Shown here piece after piece: positions 21,866 through 31,700 of a stretch of DNA of 64,000 bases. The notes below the pieces were generated by a model, which saw only the letters and a list, made by a program, of their open reading frames with translations, did not search any database and was not told the DNA's origin. The translations under genes and the position numbers were made by a program. Source of the DNA: Candidula unifasciata (lineage: Eukaryota; Mollusca; Gastropoda; Stylommatophora; Geomitridae); NCBI GenBank assembly GCA_905116865.2, contig CAJHNH020008379.1:266001-330000 (forward strand), read 5' to 3'. The first letter of the stretch is position 1. Every line of letters starts with the position of its first letter.

Positions 21866-22960
21866 AGTCGTGTATCGTATCGTATCGTATCGTATAAAAT
21901 CAAACAAAAATTTCAAGCTTAGTCCTTTTTTAACTGCCTGATGGCCTGTTTTCTTAAGGACGGTTCCTTTGCTGTCTTATTTATTTATATTCCTTGTGGT
22001 GAGCACTTTCACCTGAGTTTGTTCATTTGTTGCCTAAGTTCTGGTTCTGAGGGGCCTGGTTCCTGTTTAATTGGCTATTCGCTAGCTTTTGCATCGTCCA
22101 TCTGTGTTAGCACCAAGTCAGTCCGTAGTCACACCGCCACGAAACAAACAGTTCCGCATACTGAGCGCCCTAAAACACGGCCCCCACAGGACGACTGTCA
22201 CAATCTTGTTGTTGTGTGCAGCCGTTAGATAAGTAGAGGAGGTAACAAAGGTTGCAAAAAAATTAGAACGCCCGAAGGTGCAAAGATATTGTATAGCTAG
22301 GTCGGAAGTTGGAGAGAGACAGATAGCTTGCTAGGTTGAGGAAGAGGTCCTTGGTGGGTTGAGTCCTGCACACTGCCTGCTCTGCCTGGGTGGATCTGAA
22401 AATAGACTGATTTACATTTTAGATATATGTGGGGAGGGACGGGTGAGGTTATCAGAGTAGCGTAGTAGCCTGGAGTTCCACAAGTGATGGTCCCCTTATT
22501 GTGCAATGCCCTTTTAGCTGGTTGCCTCAGGGCGTCGGGCGGCCTTTGGTGGGTTTCCTCGGTTTTTAGCTGAAAATGAGTTTATTAACATTGAAACATA
22601 TGTGGGAGGGGCGGGGAGTTTACAAAATGAAATGCATAACAGACTGAAATCCACGAGTGCTGGTCCCCTTCTTGTGCTATGCCCTTTAGCTGGTTTGCCT
22701 CGGAGCGTCGGGTGGCCTTTGGTGGGTTCGGTCGTATTATTCTTTCTGAAAATATACTATGAGAAATTATGTTAGTTGAATTTTTTAGTCTGGTTGATTC
22801 GCCTGTGGTGGAGAAGGAGTGGAGGTGGTACAGGCTGAGGGGCAGGAATGCCTTTGAGAGGACATACAGTGAGGTCGGAAGAGTGAGTGAGAGGTAAAGT
22901 TGCCTCTGTTGTGGGTGCTGGTACTCGCTGGATCTGGTCACATCATGATGGGGGTGGCTC
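21866..22960 (-). mobile_element. 3' untranslated region of the RNase H LINE, with internal duplication
   Basis: Downstream of the ORF that ends at 22961 (minus direction). Two diverged tandem units of about 180 bp at about 22400-22750 share CTTTAGCTGGTTTGCCTC, GGCGTCGGGCGGCCTTTGGTGGG and TGAAAAT. The probable 3' terminus is a (TATCG)n/(CGATA)n repeat at about 21870-21895. The terminus call is inferred. Confidence 0.5.
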
Positions 22961-25811
22961 TCAGATCGCTTTCCCGGTTCTGGATATGAACTGCTTCACA
23001 AGTCGCTGGATCTTATCGTCACAGCTCACACTGAGGCAGTTTTCAGTTGTCATAGGTTGGTTTGAGGCTCTGAAGTGCAGCACGAGCTCTTGTCTCTCTA
23101 TTTCGTGGTGTTTACAGTTTAGTAAGAAGTGCTCCATGGAGTTGGGGGCCCTGCATTCCTCGCACACAGGAGTGCGGAATCGGTCTGGCCAACACCCTAG
23201 TCGCATCTTCCACAGTTTTCGAATGGCCGGAATTTTGGTCGGTTTAGTCACTTGATTCTTGAGACTGGGTTTGTTGAGTAGTTTGTAGGCAGCTCTGCCT
23301 TTGTCGCTGGTCGACCACTGTTGGGACCATTCTCTGCATATTCTGCTTTTGATAATCGCTTTTAGTTCAGTTTTGCCCAGTCCCGCGAATACTGTGTTGT
23401 GGCTAACCGTGCCTCTCTTCGCCGCTCTGTCTGCTGCTTCATTGCCCTCAATGCCTATGTGTGCTGGGATCCAACCAATGGTAGTTTGGCATCCCAGGCT
23501 TCTGAGTCGGGTGGAAATTGTCAGGATTTCCTCTTTAATGTCTTGCCGGCTCACTTTCGAAAAGTCTCTCAGGGCTTGTACTGCTGATAGTGAGTCAGAA
23601 AGGACGAGAAGTTTTATGGGGGGCCGTTCGCAGGCTAGCTCCAGTGCTTTCAGAATCCCTACCAGCTCAGCTGAGCAGACTGCCATATCGTTAGTGAGTC
23701 GGTATTCGTGTGTGGTCTTCCAGGTCGGTATGAAAACACCTGCCCCGACTTCTCCCGTGCTGGTTTTCGAGCCGTCGGTGTATATAATCATAGTGTCAAT
23801 TTCTGCGTCACGGATGTACTGTTCGACTCTCGACCTTGCATCGAGTATGTCATGGTTTCTGTCTATCACGTGGGCGAGGCTTTCGTCGGTGAACGGTGTC
23901 TTAAGCTCCCAGGTGGGGATGGTCGGGTGGTATTTCTTACCGCTGGTTATGGTGGTGGTGTCAATTTCGGATGCCGTTTTCCAGGCTGCCGGTCTCTGGA
24001 ATGTTTGCATTGGAACGCTGACCTTTGACCAGGGGTATTCATTGACAGCAAGTGCCTGGATGGCAGGGTGGCGTGGGTCAAGTGCCGCTTGGGACCAGTA
24101 GCCGTGTCTAAGTTGTTTTCTGCGTAGTTTTAGTGGTATGACGCCCAAGGCTACTTCCATGGCTTCTTGACTAGTTCCTTTCCCTGCCCCCAGGATGATT
24201 GCCATCGCCTGGTTCTGAATAGTGTCTAGTGTCTCTTTTTTGGCATCAGAAGCAGCATCGTATACGATCGAACCGTATTCAATTTTGCTTCGGATGAATG
24301 CCTTGTAGAAATTTAGTAGTGTCTTTGTGTGTGCACCCCAGCCGGATCCTTTGATAATTCGTAGCAGGTTGTTATTGCTCTTGCATCTTGCGACAGTTTG
24401 TTCAATGTGTCGACCCCAGCTCATTTGGGAGTCGAGCAGCATTCCCAGAAATGTCGTTTGTATCTTTCTCTGTATTCTTTGACCGTCTATTTCTATGCGG
24501 GTGTCAAAGTCTTCGTACGTTCGTACTCTTTTCCAGTTGAAAATCATCTGGGTGGTCTTGGTTGGGTTGATACGAAATCCCCACTTCTCCATCCACCTTG
24601 TAACGTTGTTGGTTGCCCTCTGCAGCTGGTTTCTGGCTAGCTCTAGGTTGGAATCTGAGCACCAGATGGCGCAGTCGTCGGCGTACTGTGATAACATGAC
24701 GTTTTTTTCTCCTATGGCCTCTGCCAGGTCATTAACGAGGATGGAGAAGATCACCGGGGAAATCACCGAACCTTGGGAGGTGCCGTTCTCTTGCGAGTGG
24801 GTTGTCGATTTTGCGTTTCGCACTATCACTGAGTAGGTTCGGTCTTGGAGGAAACTCTTGATGTAATTGAGCGTTTTCCCCACAATTCCTACTACACTCA
24901 GTTTCCTGATGGCGGCTTCCCTCCAGCAAGTGTCAAAGGCACTGGTAAGATCAAGAAAAATGGCGATTGTTTTCTCTCCTTTTAAGAAACCTCTCTTGAC
25001 GTGATCCTCGAGTTTGATCACCTGGTCAATCGAGGATCTGTTAGCTCTGAATCCGGACTGGGTGCAACTGTACTTGTTGTTTTTTTCGAGATGGAAATTA
25101 ATTCTTCTAGTGACCACGGTCTCCATCAGGTTTCCTAGGTGGGAGGTCAGCGAGATAGGTCTGTATGAGTCCAGTCTCTGCGTGTCCCTTTGAGGCTTGG
25201 GAACTGGTATGACCGTGGCGTGTTTCCATTGTTGTGGGATTGTCCCTTCTGTCCATACATCGTTGAACAGCGCCGTTAGCAATTCAAGTATTTTTCTAGG
25301 GAGCATTTTGATTAGTTTGTAACTCAGAATGTCTGCCCCTGCTGCTGTGACTTTTTTCGCCCGAAGCGCTGAGGTGACCTCGTCGATTGTGATGTCGGTG
25401 TCGAGGTAATAATCTGTGATGTCTGGTTCAGGCTTAAGTTCTCCAGTTGCAAGAAGTCGTTCTCGTCTCCCCCTCTCTGTTGGGCCGAGCATCTCTGTTG
25501 AGCTGATCTCATAGAAGAATTGTCCAAACATATCGGCCTTTTCTTTGTCTGTGATCGCCAAGCTCGGTGTCTTAATTGTGGGGATTCGAGACGACTTTTT
25601 GTTCCCTTTGATGGCCTTGATTTGGGCCCACACTCTGCTCGCAGGGGTGCTCGGATTCAGACTCTGACAGAATGTTTTCCAGTGGGCCTCTTTTGATCTC
25701 TTTATGATTCTGTTGGCCGCGTTTCTCTGGATTCTGTAGTCTTCAAGATTCGCATTGGTCTTGTTGCGTCTCAGTATCTTATCACGATAGTTACTTCCCG
25801 TCTATTCATGC
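22961..25811 (-). mobile_element. 5'-truncated non-LTR retrotransposon, intact RT + RNase H ORF
   Basis: The open frame runs unbroken from about 25805 (just after an in-frame TAG) to the stop at 22961, over 940 codons; codons from 25633 give 890 residues. Order: spacer; RT palm with PVPKPQ..SYRPISL, AIFLDLTSAFDT (motif A Asp), QGSVISPVIFSILVNDL, SQYADDCAIW (motif C); thumb; RNase H with IYTDGSK, CSAELVGIL, LSDSLSAVQAL and IPAHIGIEGNEAADRA, so the Asp-Glu-Asp-Asp set is present; and a C-terminal CEEC...H...C cluster (CEECRAPNSMEHFLLNC). An RT with downstream RNase H fits the I/Nimb/LOA-like group. No AP-endonuclease remains, so this copy is 5'-truncated and cannot move alone, though its frame is undamaged, suggesting a recent insertion. 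A 5-bp-unit repeat at about 21870 may be its 3' tail. Confidence 0.9.
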
Positions 25812-26060
25812 CACGGCTGCCAATGTTTGGGTTTTTCCCTGAGATCTGGGTTTTTATTTCCATGCCTTGGGGAAATCTGGGTATAAAAAAAATGTATCCT
25901 TAAATAAAAGTGGTAAATGTTTCGTTTCGTAACTATAAATTTTGTACCTTTTTAACAATCTGGGTTTTTTATTTTGTTTTCTTGGTCTCTGTCTATGTAT
26001 TGCTTGGGTTTTTGTTTAGCGAAGCTGGGTTTTTCCCAAAAAATCCTATTGGCAGCCCTG
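25812..26060. mobile_element. hAT-type MITE, same family as 20199-20457
   Basis: Left end CACGGCTGCCAATG, right end ATTGGCAGCCCTG, with the same body as 20199 (GGTAAATGTTTCGTTTCGTAA, TATTGCTTGGGTTTTTGTTTAG). The flanks (ATTCATGC and TCACACGA) do not match. Its left end abuts the truncated end of the LINE, so a rearrangement or a nested insertion removed one target copy. Confidence 0.75.
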
Positions 26061-26309
26061 TCACACGACGTGTCATATGTTGTCATGTATCCCTTATTTT
26101 CAACGGTTCAACCGTTCTCTCTTGTCTCGTGTTGTCGCGGCTCACTTGCGAGATTATTGGCACTTTGTGCTACTTATGCGACTGTTCATGAGTAGCGAAA
26201 CTTGAATGTTTTTGTATTTCTACTTTCCTTGACGGTCAATTCTTTTTCTGGGCGAAAACCTCCACCAAGGAAATTCGAAATACCGACTGACTGACTGACT
26301 TTCGACCCC

Positions 26310-26475
26310 ACCAGGACATCACACAAGCGACAAACACCCGATGACACAAAGTGCCACCATGCGGATGAGAATCGCCGTGGAGAGGTCCCAGAAACCGCGT
26401 TCAGACATTTGGCCATATGTATGGCCTGCCTATATTGCAGCCCCTGGAAAAAGCCAGAGTGGGGCTTCACATAAC
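26310..26475 (+). mobile_element. SINE-like element, second family
   Basis: CACCAGGACATCACACAAGCG, GACACAAAGTGCCACCATGCGGATGAG, GAGGTCCCAGAAACC and GCCAGAGTGGGGCTTCA, the full set of family landmarks. Plus orientation. Confidence 0.7.
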
Positions 26476-26479
26476 AAAA

Positions 26480-26990
26480 AATTACGTCCTAAAAAGGACG
26501 TAAGGATGTTGTGTAATAATTTAGAAATACCAAAACATCTCAGTTTCGAAACTCACGAACCGTCTTACCAGCGACGCTTTCCGCTGAAGTACTTCTTGCT
26601 GGTACACACGTGAAAAAAAGGGGAGAGGGTGGGAGGAAGTAACTCTCGCCGTGCGGACAATAACGTGATAAGCTCCAATCATTATTTGAGGTTGAGGCTA
26701 ACCCCACCCTAACCCTAACATGAAGCTATATTAAATACTACAGAACATTACTGTGTGAAGGTACACAACGAATGCATTGTGTCCCTTACGGTTGACGTGA
26801 ACAAACAATAGATTGTGCTTCTTAGGTCGCCGTTTGCAGTCTACGACAAATTCTGAATGTAACAAGAAGATAAATGATAAGTTATGATGATAACAGGAAA
26901 CAAGTTGGGACGAAACCAGATATGAAGAAACAACAAATCATATGGTCGTGCATGTGTCAAGACTGTCACAAGGATAGTGGACAGTGCATC
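26480..26990. other. No gene recognised
   Basis: Mixed sequence with a short CCCTAACCCTAA stretch at about 26704-26718 (telomere-like but under three units). No conserved frame. Confidence 0.4.
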
Positions 26991-26991
26991 A

Positions 26992-26992
<1 letters not shown>

Positions 26993-27062
<70 letters not shown>
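26993..27062. repeat. Compound microsatellite (CA)n(GA)n
   Basis: About 9 CA units followed by about 25 GA units. The Arg/Glu- and Ser/Leu-repeat frames it creates on both strands are artefacts. Confidence 0.95.
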
Positions 27063-27069
<7 letters not shown>

Positions 27070-27261
27070 GAAAGAGAGACTCCCAGACGAGTCATGGATA
27101 GGTGGGATAAATCAAGCCATGAATACCAGCATCCAGGCAGCACACGCTTGCCTCAGACGCCTCTTCAAAACCTGACAATGTAAAGCAGAGAATGATTATA
27201 GAATAAATACAATATAAAGGTTATTAATACTAGGACATTCATTATGGCGATGAAGTATGCT

Positions 27262-27267
27262 GTCTCT

Positions 27268-27318
<51 letters not shown>

Positions 27319-27335
27319 GAGTCCACCCAGGGACG
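27262..27335 (+). tRNA. tRNA-Asn (GTT)
   Basis: 74 nt. Canonical animal tRNA-Asn: acceptor GTCTCTG/CAGGGAC, D-arm GCGCAATCGGTTAGCGC, anticodon GTT, T-arm GGTTCGAGTCC. No intron, and a T8 terminator at 27339-27346. It differs from the copy at 20660 by one D-stem base. Confidence 0.96.
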
Positions 27336-27874
27336 CAGTTTTTTTTAAGTTTGCATGTTGTTAACATCTCAGAGAAAGGCTAAGCTTAATTACTAAAACA
27401 CTGGTATATCGCAGTAATATTCCAAATAAACAAGACGTAATGCACACATTAAAAAATGGTGTGCAAATAATCGATTTAAACAAAGGTATAGTCAGTCATT
27501 TAACACACCACTATAGTCAGAAAGCTACCGTTACTGCCACCACCTTCATTCTCATACTGGATATAGTGATGTTGTACTCGGGGCTCTTTTGTTTTCAAAC
27601 GCTTCTCGTTATGATGTGCTAAATATAATATTATCTTGTTCTAGTAACGAAGTCGGGTTCAGCCAGAAATGATTGTTCATGCGTCTTAACCTTTGAAATG
27701 CGTTAGTCTAAGTGGCAGGGGTGTCAGGCTGTTTATGTTGATGGACCATGCGTGCTCTATATTAGTCGGGCGTATGAAGGGTCAGGAAGGATGAATAAAC
27801 AGCCTACCTGGCCCTGTTTGGGCCCGAGTTAGTGAGTTGTTCCTAACATCCTCTTTTTTCTTATACAAGCGGTT

Positions 27875-27923
27875 GTCTAGACCAAGGCCGTCTCTAATAA
27901 ATAGAGAAGGCCGTGGTCTAGAC
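27875..27923. repeat. Short near-perfect hairpin upstream of the G-alpha gene
   Basis: GTCTAGACCAAGGCCGTCTCT pairs with AGAGAAGGCCGTGGTCTAGAC across a loop of about 7 nt, with about two mismatches. It lies about 345 bp upstream of the G-alpha ATG. Too short for a typical microRNA precursor. It could be a MITE relic or a transcribed structure. Confidence 0.7.
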
Positions 27924-28219
27924 CTTTGATTTCTTTGCCTTTCTTGAATTCATTCACCTTTAATGTTCATCAATTTCCTCTTATAGTGGCTCTATCAATT
28001 GTTTTCGAATGCATGTAACTTTCGTTCCATATCTTTAGTGGTTTGACAACTTTCACTGGTCTAGTTAGTAAAACTGAAACAACATTAGAATCAAAGATAC
28101 GTAGCTTGACTTTAAAAAACAAAAAGTTGCAACAGGGAAGTTATTTATGGCAGTAGGTGTTTTCCCAAGCCATAACTGAAGATATATTTTACTCGACCAG
28201 GCTTCGCTCCTTAATTTGA

Positions 28220-28275
28220 ACCGGAAGTTTTTTTCTGTGACGTCAGGGGCGGGGTAATCTTGCTAAAATGGCGGA
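28220..28275 (+). promoter_or_regulatory. TATA-less promoter of the G-alpha 12/13 gene
   Basis: In order: ACCGGAAGT (ETS site, 28220-28228), TGACGTCA (full CRE palindrome, 28238-28245), GGGGCGGGG (Sp/KLF GC box, 28246-28254), then AAAATGGCGGA at 28265-28275, a YY1-like motif that also forms the start-codon context (A at -3, G at +4). No TATA box seen. This set is typical of broadly expressed genes. The transcription start is inferred to lie close to the ATG. Confidence 0.65.
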
Positions 28276-28729
28276 GACTCTTCTGACTTGTTGTGTTGGG
28301 GAGCATGAAAAAGCCCAAAAAATTCGAAATAGAGAACTAGATAGAATGCTTAATAAAGACAGACTGACTTTTAGACGAACAGTTAGAGTGCTTCTGTTAG
28401 GTGCCGGTGAAAGTGGTAAAAGTACTTTTCTAAAACAAATGCGGATTATCCATGGGCAAGACTTCGACGATGAGCAAGTGCGAGAATTTAGAATTGTTAT
28501 TTATAACAACATTCTTAAAGGGATGCGGGTGCTAATAGATGCCAGACAGAAACTTCACATACCTTGGGGTGATGAATCGTGCGCGAAAGACGCTACGAAA
28601 GTGTTTGATTTTAATGGGAGTGAAAAGTTGGATCAAACACTTTTCAGTGAATATGTTGATTCTTTAAAAACATTGTGGGGCGATAGTGGAATTCGCACCG
28701 CTTTTGACAGGCGACGTGAATTTCAGTTG
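28268..28729 (+). CDS. GNA13: G-alpha 12/13 coding exon 1
   Basis: 154 codons, from the ATG in an AAAATGGCG context to CAGTTG|GTAAGT. It carries the N-terminal helix, the P-loop and most of the helical domain. Confidence 0.95.
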
Positions 28730-31700
28730 GTAAGTAAAGACAAAGTGAAGTAAAGCCGTTTCATAATAGATGGCCTTTTTAACTATATTACGTATCTTCT
28801 TCTTCTTCTTCTTCTTCGCGTTCACCAGCTGTACACTCTGGCGGAAAGTTCTGGTTGCTCGTCCACTACTGAACTGCAGTCCTGCTCCAGAACCTGAGTG
28901 TTGCGTGTGCATCAGTTTTACAGATCTCATTCTCTTGAATACAGACTGTTGGTTTCTTGCCTCTCCGGCAGATGCACTCCGACTTCAAAGGAAGCTCCCC
29001 AATAAGTCGACTCTTACGACAGCGACAGGCTTTTGGGGAGGCAGTGGATCTATTCTTGTTTTCCCCACAATGGGGCCCCGTAACCCACACGGGGGTATAT
29101 TACGTATAATTTTATATGTCTTGAACATCCGTTAAACCTTTTTATACTCTTACATGCCGTTTTACAACATAATTACTCATACTGACAGCAACAATAAATT
29201 GAATTTAAAAAAAGTAAACTAACAGCAAATAAAACTAAAAGTAATGGTGGTTCATTCAGCTAATGAAAAATTCACTGCATTAATTAATTTTTTCCTAAAA
29301 ACCATGTTTGAAAACAGAAATATGTAATGCCACAAGCTCAGGAGTAATAAGATTAATTGTTTTTTTCCCCAGAATATTTTGTTAACATTTAACAAATTCT
29401 TATTCTAAACTGGATGGTTTTAGCAACTTCAGTCAAATTTTCAAAATCGTTTTTTCCTTAAAAAACCAGTACAGCTGCATTCATATTGAAAAATCCTTTC
29501 CAACGGTACCTCTTTCATGCGTGTATGTCAGGTCTAAGCCAAGTTATAGAAGCTTTTGTGATAAAAAATTAAGAAAGAAGACAGTACAAATTAATTTTTT
29601 TTTTCAATTGGAGTGTGTAGCCTCAAACTAAAACCTATCACACCATAGTTCTACTATAATAATACTATCACATCACATATATTCCTTTATACTTCAGCTT
29701 ATGTCTTTTCCATTTTGCTGCTAATCTTTATGTCTGTTGCATATTGTTTATCTATATATCTGCTCTACATTATTATATTATTTCTGAACCCCAGTATATT
29801 AGACGCAGTGTCTGTATGCCAATCTGGCCAAGATGGTGGCGTAAACAATGTTCGCCGAAAATTGTGACTAAAAGAAGTGTTTATTCCTGGAAAGAATGTT
29901 CAATGTGTTAGATTAGTGTAGTTGTTCAATTGAAGATGAATTCGCGACAGGCCCGGCAAGTCGGCGGAAGATTCAGCGGTTCAAAAAGAAATGCCCAAGA
30001 TGAAAATCGGAGATGTTTTAGAAATAGGGAAAATAGAGGCCAGCAGAAGGTTAAGACCAGGGTAGGGACAATCAATATATGTGGATGGGGCAATAAAGAA
30101 GAACAAGTGATAGAATTAATGGAGAAATATAATGTTAAAGTATTAGGCTTATCAGAAGTGAGAATGAAAGGACGAGGAATGAAGAAACTACATAAAAATT
30201 ACGTTTTGATACAATCAGGAGTAGAGGAAATGCAACGTGCAAAGCATGGAGTAGGATTTGTCATCGATCCTGAAACTGCAAAAAATATACTTGAAGTTAA
30301 CTACATCTCGGAAAGAATTATAAGTTTGAAATTACAAGTGGGAAATAGTTCAGAGGTGTTTTTTCAGATATATGCTCCGTGCAATGGAAATTACAGTGAG
30401 GAGGATTTAGATCAATTCTTTGAGGACCTCGATGAGGAAATTTGTAAGATAGATAATAACGAGAAACTGATTGTGATGGGTGATTTTAACGGTAAGACAG
30501 GACGAGACAGAAGAACATTTTCAAGATACCTAGGCAATTATGGAGACAACAGCATTAGAAATGAAAATGGCGAAAGACTGTTCGATATATGTGCACAACA
30601 TGACCTTGTTATTACCAACACCTTTTTTCAACATAGAGCTTCACAAATTTTTACATGGTATAAATGGAATGATCCAGATACCAAGAGTCAGATTGATTAC
30701 ATCTTGACGAGAAAAAGAGACTTTCATCAAGTTACAGATGCGAGAGTTATACCAAACTTGAGTTTAGATACAAATCATAAGATGGTGATACTTGACAGAA
30801 AAGCCAAGATAAGTTATCAAACGAAAAAAGAAATGTAATAAAAGTGACATAATAAAATGGAAAGAACTAGAGTGTGAGGAAAATAGGCGAGCGTTTCAGC
30901 AAAAATTACAGGAAAATTATGAACAGCTTCCACAAAACACTCTTGGGGTAAATACAGAATGGTTGAATTTCAGAGACACCACTATGAAAATAGCACAAGA
31001 AATATGTGGAACTAAAAGGAAAGGTAACATAGGGCGTAAGCTCTCAACATGGTGGTCTAAAGAAATAAGAAGAATTGTGAGCAGTAAAAAGAAAGCTTAT
31101 GGCATTTGACTGAGGAGCAGAACAGAAGAGTATTACATAACATACAGGATAATTAGAAGAGAAGTAAATAGAACTATCAGAAAAGCAAAAAGAGATTCAT
31201 GGGAAAAGTTTGGAAGCAAGCTGGATGAAGAAGAAAGAACAGCAGTGAAAAACTACTACAAAAAAATAAAAGGCATGAGAAACAGGAATGAAGAATACAA
31301 CCCAACCTTTAATAGAACCTACCAAAATTTTAGCAAGGTGGAGTAGTTACTTTGAAGCATTACTTAGCTGCAATAAAACAGATAAAAGCAGGGAAGAACA
31401 TAAAAACAACTCGGAACTAACAGCAGAGGAACTAGAACCAGGTATATTATTGGATGAAGTAAAATATGTCATTCGAACCGTCCCTAGACTAAAGGCGACA
31501 GGAATTGATGATCTACCAGCTGAGGCCATCAAGGCAGCAGGAGAAACCGGAGCAATATGGTTAAAGAGAATATTTCAGGTGACATGGGAAAATCAAGAAA
31601 CACCATTAGATTGGCAGACTGCTGTCATTGTCCTACTGTGGAAAAATAAAGGAAGTAAGAGGGAATGTACTAATTACAGAGGAATATCACTACTCAGTCA

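Noticed and set aside
23301..24101. 266-codon plus-strand frame
   Set aside because: Antisense shadow of the RNase H region of the minus-strand LINE. No known domain.
26700..26720. Internal telomere repeat (CCCTAA)
   Set aside because: Fewer than three clean units, so chance or a minor relic.
26841..27183. Arg/Glu-rich and Ser/Leu-rich short frames
   Set aside because: Direct products of the (CA)n(GA)n microsatellite.
27875..27923. microRNA gene
   Set aside because: Total length of about 49 nt is below a normal precursor (about 60 nt or more) and the arms are partly self-palindromic. Kept only as a hairpin.
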